Positions 42,558 through 51,774 of a DNA stretch of 64,000 nt are shown piece by piece. The notes beneath the pieces are model-generated. The model saw only the letters and a list, made by a program, of their open reading frames with translations. It was not told where the DNA came from and ran no database searches. Both the position numbers and the translations under genes were made by a program. Source of the stretch: Actinomycetota bacterium (GTDB lineage: Bacteria > Actinomycetota > Coriobacteriia > Anaerosomatales > Anaerosomataceae); assembly GCA_004348925.1 (NCBI GenBank), contig RCMX01000007.1:1-64000 (forward strand), given 5' to 3'. Within the stretch, counting starts at the first letter, position 1. Each line of letters starts with the position of its first letter.

Positions 42558-44483
42558 ATGACGACGAGCCTCGGTGGCTACGCGGGTGTGGTGCTGCACG
42601 TCGATCTCTCCATGCGGGCGGTGTCGGAGTATCCGTGGACCGACGCCGACAGGCGGCGCTTCCTCGGCGGGAAGGTCATGGCCGCACGCATCCTGTACGA
42701 CCTGCTTGCACCGAAGACCGATCCGCTCGGGCCCGAGAACACCATGGTGATCGCTACCGGGCCGCTCAACGGCACCGGAGCTCCGTCCACGGCACGATTC
42801 GATGTGTCCGCCCTGTCGCCGCTGACGGGGACGCTCGGGACATCCAACTCAGGCGGCTCCTTCGGCGTCTACCTCAAGAAGGCGGGCGTCGACGCGCTTG
42901 TGATCACCGGTTGCGCCGATGCGCCCGTATGGTTGGAGGTCGCCGAGGACGGCGTGCACTTCCGCGACGCGGCAGCCCTGTGGGGCCTGCGGACGTCGGC
43001 CGCGCAGGCCGCGTTGCGAGACGCGGTGGGCCGGAAGTGCGGCACGATCGTGGCCGGGCCGGCGGGGGAGAATCTGGTGCCGTATGCCGCGCTCGTAAGC
43101 GACGAGCGTGTCGCCGGTCGCACAGGGATGGGGGCCGTGTTCGGCTCGAAGAACCTGAAGGGGATCGCAGCGCACGGTGAGCGACGCGCGACACCGGCGC
43201 ACCCCGAGGCGTTCCACGCACACGTGAAGAAGTGGACGGCTTCGCTCAAGGCCCACCCCATCGCAGGCGATCGTCTCCCCACGTACGGCACCGCGGGGTT
43301 TCTCGGCACGATGAACGAGCTGGGGATCCTGGGGACGCGCAACTTCCAGGCCGGGAGCTTCGAGGGCGCCGACGCCATCAGCGGCGAGACGCTTGCCGAG
43401 ACGCGCCTGGTGTCACGAACAGGTTGCCTGTCGTGCCCCATCAGGTGCGGACGCGTTGTGGAGCTCGACGGCGAGCGGGTGAAGGGGCCGGAGCTCGAGA
43501 CGCTGGTGCTGTTGGGGAGCAACCTCGGCGTGTCAGACCTCGGGCGCATCATCGAGTGGAATCGCGAGCTCGACGAGCTCGGACTCGACACGATGACGAC
43601 GGGGGTGACGCTTTCTCTTGCGATGGAACTCACCGAACGCGGAGCGTGGGACGCCGGCGTTCGATTCGGCAAAGCCGAGGGGCTCTTCGAGCTCTTCGGC
43701 GACATAGCATACAAGCGAGGCGTGGGCGCCACGCTGGCGACAGGATCTCGGGCGATCGCGCGCCGGTACGGTGCACTGGACATCGCCATGCAGTCGAAGG
43801 GTCTCGAACTCGCGGCGTACGAGCCGCGCAACGCCATCGGCCATGGCCTGGGGTACGCGGTCTCCAACCGCGGGGCATGCCACCTGAACGGCGGCTACGG
43901 CGTGGCGCTCGAGGGGCTGGCGCTCAAGATGAACGGGCGCTCGCAGCGTGGCAAGCACGCGCTTGTCGCGATGTTCCAGGACCTGATGGAGGCTGTCTCG
44001 GCGGCAGGCGGGTGCCTGTTCACGACGCTGGGCGTTTTGCCGGCGCCGCTTGTGACGGGCGCGAACGGGCCGCTCGGCAAGGTCGCGAACGCAGTGCTCG
44101 GCTCGGCCGGGGGCGTTTTGCGTGCGCTGCGCGTCGTGCCGCCCGTCGCGCTCGGCATCCCGATGCCGCTCGTACCGCACATCCGGGCCGCCGAACTGGC
44201 GACCGGCATGAAGCTTGGATTCGGCGGTTTCTGGGCGATCGGGGAGCGCGGGTACACGCTCGAGCGGCTCATCGGGATGCGATTCGGCATCACGGCCGAG
44301 GATGACGTGTTGCCCACGAGGCTTACCACCGAGCCCATCGATCCGCGCGATCCCGCGAGTGTCGTCCCGATCGAACCGATGAAGCGCCGCTACTACGCGC
44401 ATCGTGGCTGGGATGCGTTCGGATGCCCCCGACCGGGACTGCTGCGGCGGCTCGGACTGGCGAACCTCGACGGCGAGGCGTAG
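42558..44483 (+). CDS. aor: aldehyde:ferredoxin oxidoreductase (tungsten/molybdopterin)
   Basis: This 641-residue AOR-family enzyme has an N-terminal pterin-binding domain (FLGGKVMAARILYD, STARFDVSALSPLTGTLGTSNSGG). A [4Fe-4S] cluster motif reads CLSCPIRC (about residues 295-302), with a further Cys in GGCLFTTLG. It oxidises aldehydes to acids with ferredoxin, or runs in reverse. In an operon with an alcohol dehydrogenase it can convert acids to alcohols when reduced ferredoxin is plentiful, for example from PorGDAB. The GAGTGYAVSNRGACH-like region (GHGLGYAVSNRGACHLNGGY) fits the family. The ATG is eight bases after the dehydrogenase stop. Confidence 0.93.
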   Translation: MTTSLGGYAGVVLHVDLSMRAVSEYPWTDADRRRFLGGKVMAARILYDLLAPKTDPLGPENTMVIATGPLNGTGAPSTARFDVSALSPLTGTLGTSNSGGSFGVYLKKAGVDALVITGCADAPVWLEVAEDGVHFRDAAALWGLRTSAAQAALRDAVGRKCGTIVAGPAGENLVPYAALVSDERVAGRTGMGAVFGSKNLKGIAAHGERRATPAHPEAFHAHVKKWTASLKAHPIAGDRLPTYGTAGFLGTMNELGILGTRNFQAGSFEGADAISGETLAETRLVSRTGCLSCPIRCGRVVELDGERVKGPELETLVLLGSNLGVSDLGRIIEWNRELDELGLDTMTTGVTLSLAMELTERGAWDAGVRFGKAEGLFELFGDIAYKRGVGATLATGSRAIARRYGALDIAMQSKGLELAAYEPRNAIGHGLGYAVSNRGACHLNGGYGVALEGLALKMNGRSQRGKHALVAMFQDLMEAVSAAGGCLFTTLGVLPAPLVTGANGPLGKVANAVLGSAGGVLRALRVVPPVALGIPMPLVPHIRAAELATGMKLGFGGFWAIGERGYTLERLIGMRFGITAEDDVLPTRLTTEPIDPRDPASVVPIEPMKRRYYAHRGWDAFGCPRPGLLRRLGLANLDGEA

Positions 44484-44537
44484 AAGCGCGCCGGCTGCGG
44501 TACCATCTGAGAAGACATCGCAGCGAGGAGGACGTGC

Positions 44538-45452
44538 ATGCGCGGACCCGTCACGGTCATCGGTGGGGCGAATACGGACATCCTCGGCTTCGTCGAGCGT
44601 CCGCTCGTGCCGCGCGATTCCAACCCCGGTCACATCCGCACCAGTCCCGGAGGCGTGGGACGCAACATCGCCGAGAACCTTGCGCGTCTCGGCATAGCCA
44701 CGCGACTTGTGACGTCGCTCGGGGACGGCTCGCCCGGCGACGAGATCGAGAAGAGCTGCACCGAGGTGGGCATCGAGCTGCTGCCTGTCTCCACCCCGGG
44801 ATGCACCGCGCCGCGGTATATGGCGATCATGGACGAGGCGGGCGACCTCGCCCTCGGCATCAACGACATGCGTGCACTCGAGGCCATCACTCCCGACGCG
44901 ATCGCGATGCACGCCACAACCATCGATGAGTCGGCAATCATCGTGCTCGACACCAACCTTCCCGCCGAGACGCTCGAGTACGTGGCGGAGCGTTGGGGCG
45001 ATCGCCCGATCCTGCTCGACACCGTCTCGGTCGCCAAGGCACCGCGAGCCCGCGGGTTGCTCGGAAGGCTGCACACGCTCAAGACGAACGAGCTGGAGGC
45101 CGCCGCTCTTGCTGGGACGGCGGCCGGCGCGGTGGATGCTGCGGTCGACGCGCTGCTCATCGCGGGTGCCGAGAGGATCGTCATCACCGGTGGTGTCGCG
45201 GGAGCCCTGTTCGCTTCGGGCGTGAGTCGCGTGCGGTTCGTGCCGCCGCCTGCCGAGGTCGTGAACGCGACGGGTGCCGGCGATGCGTACATGGCCGGCC
45301 TGGTCTATGCGGTGTTGGAGGGGTTCGACACGACGCACACCGCTGCATTCGCCTCGGCGGTCGCGTCGGTCGCGCTTGGCAGCGAGCGAACCGTGAGTGA
45401 GACCCTCACCGAACAGTCCGTGCTGGAACGTATGGAGGAGATGCTCTCGTGA
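44538..45452 (+). CDS. psuK: PfkB-family sugar kinase, probable pseudouridine kinase
   Basis: This 304-residue ribokinase-like protein has GGANTDILG at the start, GGVGRNIAENLARLG (about residues 38-52), and the catalytic signature NATGAGDAYMAGL near the C terminus with the active-site Asp. It phosphorylates a nucleoside or sugar with ATP. Its 3' end overlaps psuG by four bases, so the likely substrate is pseudouridine, giving the 5'-phosphate that PsuG cleaves. GAGGAGG precedes the ATG. Confidence 0.88.
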   Translation: MRGPVTVIGGANTDILGFVERPLVPRDSNPGHIRTSPGGVGRNIAENLARLGIATRLVTSLGDGSPGDEIEKSCTEVGIELLPVSTPGCTAPRYMAIMDEAGDLALGINDMRALEAITPDAIAMHATTIDESAIIVLDTNLPAETLEYVAERWGDRPILLDTVSVAKAPRARGLLGRLHTLKTNELEAAALAGTAAGAVDAAVDALLIAGAERIVITGGVAGALFASGVSRVRFVPPPAEVVNATGAGDAYMAGLVYAVLEGFDTTHTAAFASAVASVALGSERTVSETLTEQSVLERMEEMLS

Positions 45453-46366
45453 CGCACCACCTGCAGATCGCCCCCGAGGTCCGCGCCGCGCTCGACGCCG
45501 GCGCGCCCGTTGTCGCGCTCGAGTCCACCATCATCAGCCACGGGTTCCCGTACCCTGCGAACCTTGAGTGCGCCCTCGCCGCCGAGGAGACCGCTCGCTC
45601 CGAAGGCGCCGTCCCGGCCACGATCGCGCTCATCGGCGGCGAGATCCGCGTGGGCCTCGACAGCATCGGTCTCGAGCACCTCGCTACCGCTCCCGGCATC
45701 GCGAAGGTGAGTCGCCGGGATCTCGCCACGCTCGTCGCACGCGGGAGTGACGGCGCGACGACCGTCGCCGCCACGATGATGATCGCCGGGATGGCGGGCA
45801 TCCAAGTCTTCGCTACCGGTGGCATCGGCGGCGTACACCGCGGCGCCGAGACGAGCTTCGACATCTCGGCGGACCTTGAGGAACTGGCACGTACGGATGT
45901 GGCGGTCGTGTGTGCCGGAGCGAAGTCCGTGCTCGACCTCGGCCTCACGCTCGAGTACCTCGAGACGCACGGCGTCCCCGTTCTCGGCCATCGCACCGAT
46001 GAGTTCCCGGCGTTCTACACGCGCACAAGCGGTTTCGGCGTGGACGCGCGGCTCGATTCCGCCGAGGAAATCGCCGCGATCCTGCGCACGCGGCAGGAGC
46101 TTGGCGTCGCGGGCGGCGTGGTGGTCGCGAATCCGATCCCGCCCGAGTTCGAGCTGCCGCACGCGCAGATCGATGGCGTGATCGAGGCCGCTCTCGCGGA
46201 GGCTTCGGAACACGGTGTCCGCGGCAAGGCGGTCACGCCGTTCCTGCTCGGCAGGATCCACTCGCTCACAGGAGGCGCGAGCGAGGTGGCGAACAAGGAG
46301 TTGGTGTACAACAACGTCCGGTTGGCGGCGAGGATCGCAGGAGCGCTCTCAGAAGGAGCCCGATGA
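45449..46366 (+). CDS. psuG: pseudouridine-5'-phosphate glycosidase
   Basis: This 305-residue protein matches PsuG throughout: ALESTIISHGFPYPANLE near the start, a GATTVAATMMIAGMAGI stretch, FATGGIGGVHRGAE and FGVDARLDSAEEIA. It splits the C-C glycosidic bond of pseudouridine 5'-phosphate to uracil and ribose 5-phosphate. The GTG start overlaps the kinase stop. A methyltransferase gene overlaps its end by four bases, so three genes are translationally coupled. Confidence 0.96.
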   Translation: MTHHLQIAPEVRAALDAGAPVVALESTIISHGFPYPANLECALAAEETARSEGAVPATIALIGGEIRVGLDSIGLEHLATAPGIAKVSRRDLATLVARGSDGATTVAATMMIAGMAGIQVFATGGIGGVHRGAETSFDISADLEELARTDVAVVCAGAKSVLDLGLTLEYLETHGVPVLGHRTDEFPAFYTRTSGFGVDARLDSAEEIAAILRTRQELGVAGGVVVANPIPPEFELPHAQIDGVIEAALAEASEHGVRGKAVTPFLLGRIHSLTGGASEVANKELVYNNVRLAARIAGALSEGAR

Positions 46367-47133
46367 GAGACCCGAAGTCCCTCTCGCGCGAGCGGTTCGC
46401 CGAGCACGCGGACGACTACGTTCGGAGCCAGTCGCACGCGGGTGGCGCGGATCTCGAGAAGGTCGTCGAGCTTTCAAGAGCGCAGCCGGAGTGGGTCGCC
46501 CTCGACGTCGCTACCGGCGGCGGTCATACCGCCATCGCGATCGCACCGCGCGTGGCCGGCATGATCGCGCTCGACCTCACCGCCGAGATGCTCACGGCCG
46601 CCGCGGCCCTTGCCGCCGAGCGGGGCGTCTCGGGCATAGAGTTCGTGCTCGGCGACGCCGAGAAGCTCCCGTTTCCTGATGAGTCGTTCGACCTGGTCAC
46701 CTGCCGGATCGCTGCACACCACTTCCCCGACGTGCAGCGGTTCGTCGATGAGGTAGCGCGTGTGCTCAGACCGGGCGGTCGTTTCGTGCTGCAAGATCAG
46801 TGCGTGCCGGAGGTCGCGGCCTCCGCGGCCTTCCTGAACCTCTTCGAGCGCCTGCGAGACCCGAGCCACAACCGTGCGCTCTCGCAGCGCGCGTGGACCG
46901 AGGTCGTCGGGCGGGCCGGTCTGCAGGTCGAAGAGGTCGCGTCATTCGAGAAGCGGCACGTGCTCGTCGAATGGGCGCGCATGCAATCGTGCACCGCACA
47001 AACGCTGGAGCGGCTGCAGGAGATGATCCGGGACGCGCCAGAGGGCGTGCGTGCATGGATGGAGCCGACGGGCGAGGGAAGCGAGACGTCGTTCACGATC
47101 TGGCAGTTCGTGCTCTCGGCCGAGAAACGCTAG
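46363..47133 (+). CDS. class I SAM-dependent methyltransferase (UbiE-like)
   Basis: This 256-residue protein has ALDVATGGGHTAIAIAP (motif I, about residues 45-61), an acidic residue in MIALDLTAEML, the GDAEKLPFPDESFD motif (about 98-111) and a post-motif LRPGGRFVLQD. It resembles UbiE/ArsM-type small-molecule methyltransferases. It is coupled to the pseudouridine genes by a four-base overlap, but I know no methylation step in that pathway, so the link may be regulatory convenience. Confidence 0.9.
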   Translation: MRDPKSLSRERFAEHADDYVRSQSHAGGADLEKVVELSRAQPEWVALDVATGGGHTAIAIAPRVAGMIALDLTAEMLTAAAALAAERGVSGIEFVLGDAEKLPFPDESFDLVTCRIAAHHFPDVQRFVDEVARVLRPGGRFVLQDQCVPEVAASAAFLNLFERLRDPSHNRALSQRAWTEVVGRAGLQVEEVASFEKRHVLVEWARMQSCTAQTLERLQEMIRDAPEGVRAWMEPTGEGSETSFTIWQFVLSAEKR

Positions 47134-47243
47134 CGCCGTTCACGCGCCTATTGTGACCGTTCGCACCCCGGCGTTCAGGAGCGCAGGGTATCGTGCCGAT
47201 AATTGATGGTGACTTAGTCGGCACTGAACCGGGAATCGCGCGT

Positions 47244-50195
47244 ATGCACTGCAACACGAGACTCAGCCACCTCCTGACGATGGCGACAGCCGTCATGCTG
47301 CTCACCCTCGTCCTCATGCTCTCGCTCACCAGCCCTGCGCTCGCGGCAAGCGTCCCGCTTTCCGTCGAACAGATGTCCCGGGAGGCTCGTTCAGTAGCGG
47401 TCGTCGACTGCGTCTCGGCGGTGCCCCGGTTGGTCGACCCCGTCGCCGGTCCGCGGGGCGGCATCGTCACTGACTTCACCTTCCGTGTCACCGAGACGGT
47501 CCTGGGCGCTCCGGAGAGCCTCTTCACGGTCACGCAACAGGGCGGCGAGGTCGGCGGGATCGGCCTCGCGATAAGCGAGCTGCCGCGCTTCTCGCGGAAT
47601 CGGCGCTACGTCGTGTTCGTTGGCGGCGACGGCCAGATCGTTGGCGGGCTGCAGGGCGCGCTGTCGGTCTCCGGCGAGCGTGTGGGCTCCTCGCGCGAGC
47701 CGCTGACCTCGCTGAAACGTCGTGTGCGCGCGGCCGCGGGCATGCCCGTGACCCTCACCGAGACGCTGTCACAGACCCTTGTGGCGCGTGCCGCCGATGC
47801 GGCCGCGGCGGTGGTCACGCCGCTGGCGGCACCGGTCATCAGCGCGATGACGCCATCGAATGTCAGTGCGGGAACCGGCGACGTCGTGACCATCTCGGGA
47901 AGCGGTTTCGGAGTAACCGCCGGTAGCGTCGACTTCTACAACCGCGCAGGGTATGCCGATATCACCGCAGTCATCACTTCGTGGTCGGATACGACGATCA
48001 CATGCGAGGTGCCCAAGGGCGCGGGCAGCGGGGCCGTGACGGTCACCACCAGCTCGGCGCAGACCAGCTCCGACTACGCGTACGACGTCGGCTTCTCGTT
48101 CGGCGGCGCAGCGTGGAGCGCAGGTGTTCTCTCCGAGACGTACCGCGTCAACCCGAACTGTCTCGATGCGGGCGCAGGCGAGGTCGCCGCCGTCGGCGCG
48201 GCGGCCGCCACATGGAGCGCGGCTTCGAACTTCTCCTTCACGTACGGAGGAGCATGCAGCAGTACGCTCAACCCCTCCGAGTACAACAGCAGCAACGACA
48301 TCTACTGGGCGGTCGACGGCTTCAGCGGCAGCACGCTTGCGTGGAACCGCTACTGGTACTTCGCGGGCTCGCCGTACAACCGGATCATCGAGAGCGACAT
48401 TGTCTTCAACGACAACTACGCGTGGGGGGACGGCACCGGTGGAACGTTCGATATCCAGGCGGTCGCGCTCCATGAACTGGGGCATTCGCTGAACCTGAGC
48501 GATCAGTACGGGACGAACGAAGTCTCGCCCATCTACACCGGCGCCAGCCAGACCAAGGTCATGTGCGGCACCATCGGCATCAACAGCCAGCGGCGGACGC
48601 TGACCGAGGATGACATCGCCGGCGCACGCTGGATCTACGGCGCGACAGGAGATGTCACGCCACCTGTCATGGGCGCTGTCTCCTCGACGACGCATCCCTC
48701 GGACACCAGCTGGTACACGGAGGACAACGACGTCACGTTCACCTGGAGCGCCACCGACGCCGGTCCCGTCACGTACTCGTACGTGCTGGATCACACGTCG
48801 GGAACGAATCCGGACACCACGCCCGAGGGTGCTGCGACGACGGTGTCGTTCCCGGCTCTGGCAGACGGCGAATGGTACCTGCACGTGCGCGCTCGCGACA
48901 GCAGCGGCAACTGGAGCACCACCCAGCAACGGCGCGTTCGTGTCGACGTGACCGCGCCGACAGGATCATTCATGGTGAACGGCGGCGACGCGACCACGAA
49001 CCAGACGAGCGTGACCATCGATTCAGCGGTCACCGGGGCCACAGAGATGCGTATCGCCGCTGACGGTGCCACGTACGGTCCGTGGGTCGCGTATGCCGCG
49101 CAAGCGGACATCACCATTCCCGCAGTCGAGGGCACGCGGACGGTTCTCGTGCAGTACCGCGACGCCGCGCTCAACACGCTCGCGTGCTCGGACAGCATCG
49201 TCTACGACGCCGCTGCCCGTGCCTTCTCGTGGACCGAGATAGCGGGCCCTGACAGGTATGCGACGGCGCTCGCGGTGTCCGAGGCATCGTTCGCTGACGG
49301 CTCCTGCGACACCGTCATCATCTCGACCGGCATCAAGTACCCGGACGCACTAGGTGCCGGCGGGCTTGCCGGCGCTGTCAACTGTCCGATCCTGCTCGTT
49401 CGCGCGACCGGCGGTCTCGACTCGTCCGTCCGCTCCGAGATCCTTCGGCTCACGCGGGGACAACCCAAGCGCACGGTCTACATCACGGGTAGCTCGACGG
49501 TCGTCTCCACGCAGACCGAGAAAGACCTGAAAGCGCTCGTGGGCAGTGCGAACGTGAAGCGCCTCGGCGGTACCGACCGGTTCGCGACAGCGAATCTCGT
49601 GGCCCGCGAGCTGCGTAGCGTGCTCGACTCGAAGGGGATCCCGTTCTCGGGCAAGGCGTTCGTGACGACGGGCATGGACTTCCCGGATGCGTTGCTGGCG
49701 TCGCCTGTCGCTTTCAGCGCGCAGCGTCCGATCCTGCTTCTGGGGCGCTCGGGACTTGATGCGAACCTGCGTGCGACCATCACGGCTCTCGGCGTGACCG
49801 AGCTGCAAATCGTCGGTTCGACTTCGAGCGTGCCGACAGCCGTCGAGACCGCCATGGCCGGGATGTCCGGCGTGACCGTCCGGCGTGTCGCCTCGGCGAG
49901 CGACAAGTACGCGATGACCGTGGCGTTCGCCGAGTGGGCGTATGCCGAGGAAGGCTTCACGTGTCTGGACGCGGGCATCGCTACCGGCGACAAGTTCCCG
50001 GACGCGCTTGCGGCCGGGCCGCTGCAGGGCGCGACGAAGTCACTCGTGATCCTCACGCCACCGAACTACCTCGACGCACGAATCCGGGCCCTGCTCGAGG
50101 AGAACTACGCGGATGCCGAGCATGTCCGGTTCCTCGGCTCGACCGCGGCGGTCAGCCAGACCGCGCGTGACGCCGTCATCGCCGTGCTGGAGTAG
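47244..50195 (+). CDS. secreted matrixin-like metalloprotease with cell-wall-binding repeats
   Basis: This exported protein has about 983 residues. A signal peptide covers about residues 1-36 (ending ALAAS), followed by an N-terminal domain. An IPT/TIG-like domain is near 195-280 and a matrixin-type metalloprotease lies at about 285-475, with zinc motif HELGHSLNLSD (from His410) and a VMCG Met-turn. One or two Ig-like/FN3-like segments follow (about 476-660), then three cell-wall-binding type 2 repeats (about 663-983, each starting near a G-x-D-R-Y/F-A-T motif). It would be held on the wall and cut proteins outside. The ATG at 47244 is preferred over a GTG at 47193, because a GATAAT -10 element (47198-47203) overlaps that region. 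Confidence 0.85.
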   Translation: MHCNTRLSHLLTMATAVMLLTLVLMLSLTSPALAASVPLSVEQMSREARSVAVVDCVSAVPRLVDPVAGPRGGIVTDFTFRVTETVLGAPESLFTVTQQGGEVGGIGLAISELPRFSRNRRYVVFVGGDGQIVGGLQGALSVSGERVGSSREPLTSLKRRVRAAAGMPVTLTETLSQTLVARAADAAAAVVTPLAAPVISAMTPSNVSAGTGDVVTISGSGFGVTAGSVDFYNRAGYADITAVITSWSDTTITCEVPKGAGSGAVTVTTSSAQTSSDYAYDVGFSFGGAAWSAGVLSETYRVNPNCLDAGAGEVAAVGAAAATWSAASNFSFTYGGACSSTLNPSEYNSSNDIYWAVDGFSGSTLAWNRYWYFAGSPYNRIIESDIVFNDNYAWGDGTGGTFDIQAVALHELGHSLNLSDQYGTNEVSPIYTGASQTKVMCGTIGINSQRRTLTEDDIAGARWIYGATGDVTPPVMGAVSSTTHPSDTSWYTEDNDVTFTWSATDAGPVTYSYVLDHTSGTNPDTTPEGAATTVSFPALADGEWYLHVRARDSSGNWSTTQQRRVRVDVTAPTGSFMVNGGDATTNQTSVTIDSAVTGATEMRIAADGATYGPWVAYAAQADITIPAVEGTRTVLVQYRDAALNTLACSDSIVYDAAARAFSWTEIAGPDRYATALAVSEASFADGSCDTVIISTGIKYPDALGAGGLAGAVNCPILLVRATGGLDSSVRSEILRLTRGQPKRTVYITGSSTVVSTQTEKDLKALVGSANVKRLGGTDRFATANLVARELRSVLDSKGIPFSGKAFVTTGMDFPDALLASPVAFSAQRPILLLGRSGLDANLRATITALGVTELQIVGSTSSVPTAVETAMAGMSGVTVRRVASASDKYAMTVAFAEWAYAEEGFTCLDAGIATGDKFPDALAAGPLQGATKSLVILTPPNYLDARIRALLEENYADAEHVRFLGSTAAVSQTARDAVIAVLE

Positions 50196-50978
50196 CTACC
50201 ACAGCCGGTACGCGCCGTCGCGCTCCTCGAGCGTGGCGGGGAAGTCGAAGAGCGCCGAGAGCTGCTCGGAGGTCATGACTTCTTCCTTGGGACCGTCTGC
50301 CACGATGCGGCCGTCCTTCAGCATGATCACGCGCTCGATCTCCGGCACGATGTCGTCGACGTGATGCGTGACGAGCACGAGGGAGCGTTCTGGGGTCGCG
50401 AGGGCCCGCAACGTCTTGAGGAAGCTCCACGTCGCGTGCGGGTCGAGGCCATCGCACGGCTCGTCGAGCACCAGCGCGGCGGGCTCGTGCACGAGTGCCC
50501 GTGCGATGAGCGTGCGACGTGCCTCACCGGTCGAGAGCGTATCCATCATCCGCTGACCGTGCGCCGAGACACCCAGCAGCAGCAACGACTCCTCGGCATG
50601 GCTGCGCATCGCGGGGGTGAGCTCATGCTCGCGGTAGAGACCGATCGATCCGAAGTAGCCCGAGAGCACCGCGTCGCGGACGGTCACGCGGCGGTCGTAG
50701 TCCTCCTGAAGCCCGTCGGAGACCACCCCGAGCAGTCGGCGCGCCTCGGCGAGGTCCCACAGCGCTCTGCCGCGGAGAAGCACGCAGGGCCCCTCCGGGC
50801 GGAATATCGGCCGGACATCGCGCGTCATCAGTCCGACGAGCGTCGACTTGCCTGAGCCGTTCGGGCCGAGAATCGCGACGTGTTCACCCTCGTGCAAGAC
50901 GAGATGGTCGACATCGAGGATGGTTCGGCCGTCGCGAACGACGGTGGCATGATGGAGTTCGAGCAGCGGAGTGTTCAT
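50196..50978 (-). CDS. stand-alone ABC transporter ATPase
   Basis: This 260-residue ABC ATPase has Walker A GPNGSGKST, a signature LSTGEARRTLIARAL, Walker B ALVLDEPCDGLD and a switch His in THHVDD. The LSTGE signature and the THHVDDI(V)PEI ending recall ModF/PhrA-like soluble ABC proteins. No permease or binding-protein gene is adjacent, so it may pair with a distant permease or have a non-transport role. The stop codons of this gene and the upstream convergent surface protease lie back to back with no gap. The ATG at 50978 is used. Confidence 0.88.
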   Translation of the reverse strand: MNTPLLELHHATVVRDGRTILDVDHLVLHEGEHVAILGPNGSGKSTLVGLMTRDVRPIFRPEGPCVLLRGRALWDLAEARRLLGVVSDGLQEDYDRRVTVRDAVLSGYFGSIGLYREHELTPAMRSHAEESLLLLGVSAHGQRMMDTLSTGEARRTLIARALVHEPAALVLDEPCDGLDPHATWSFLKTLRALATPERSLVLVTHHVDDIVPEIERVIMLKDGRIVADGPKEEVMTSEQLSALFDFPATLEERDGAYRLW

Positions 50979-51075
50979 GCGTACATGGTAGGCGAATGCG
51001 CGCTCGGGCGCTTGACCGGGCGTGCGTTCGGCTCCTACGCTCGGCGTGGTTCCGCGATGCGACCGGAGGACTGCG

Positions 51076-51774
51076 ATGTCGGTGACAGGTGCACAACGCG
51101 CCGAGGAGCTGCTCGGCCAGCTGCGGTCGCTCGCCGACCCGGTGAACGTCGCCGGAATGGCGCACTTCGGTATCAGCGCCGAGGGAACGCTTGGCGTGAG
51201 CGTTGCGCAGGTACGCGTGATGGCGCGTGCGCTCAAGCGTGAAGCCGGGCGTGGCGGCGGCGCGTGGCGCCACGAGGTCGCGCTCGCGCTCTGGGAGTCG
51301 GGCGTGCACGAAGCGCGGATGCTCGCCGGCATCATCGATGACCCGACGCTCGTCACGCCACAACAGATGGAACAGCAGGTCGCCGATCTCGACAGCTGGG
51401 ATCTTTGCGACGGCCTCATGATCAACCTCTACCGTTGCACACCCTATGCCTACGAGACCGCCATCACCTGGACCGGCCGTGCGGAGGAGTTCGTCAAGCG
51501 CGCGGGCTTCGTGCTGATGGCCACACTCGCAGTCCACGAGAAGGCGTGGACGGACGAGCGCTTTCTCGCGCTGCTTCCCATAATCGAGCGCGAGGCGACC
51601 GACCCGCGCACCATGGTGAAGAAGGCGGTCAACTGGGCGCTCCGGCAGATCGGCAAGCGGAGTGTGACGCTGCTTCCGTCGGCGCTTGCGCTCGCCGAGC
51701 GGCTCTCGGCATCAGGCGACGCGACCGCCCGGTGGATCGGGAAAGACGCTGCGCGTGAGCTACGGCTCCGCTAG
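51076..51774 (+). CDS. DNA alkylation repair protein (AlkD-like HEAT repeats)
   Basis: This 232-residue helical-repeat protein of the AlkD family has LALWESGVHEARMLAGII, a DLDSWDLCDGLMINL motif with the key Trp-Asp, and VKKAVNWALRQIGKRS. AlkD-type enzymes remove bulky or positively charged alkylated bases from DNA without base flipping. GGAGGA lies before the ATG at 51076. It is divergent from the ABC ATPase gene and convergent with the alpha/beta hydrolase gene, overlapping its stop by four bases. Confidence 0.93.
   Translation: MSVTGAQRAEELLGQLRSLADPVNVAGMAHFGISAEGTLGVSVAQVRVMARALKREAGRGGGAWRHEVALALWESGVHEARMLAGIIDDPTLVTPQQMEQQVADLDSWDLCDGLMINLYRCTPYAYETAITWTGRAEEFVKRAGFVLMATLAVHEKAWTDERFLALLPIIEREATDPRTMVKKAVNWALRQIGKRSVTLLPSALALAERLSASGDATARWIGKDAARELRLR

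Noticed and set aside
43533-45338. A 601-codon open frame on the minus strand across the AOR and PfkB genes
   Set aside because: It is antisense to two clear enzymes, has no recognisable domains and is the usual high-GC shadow frame.
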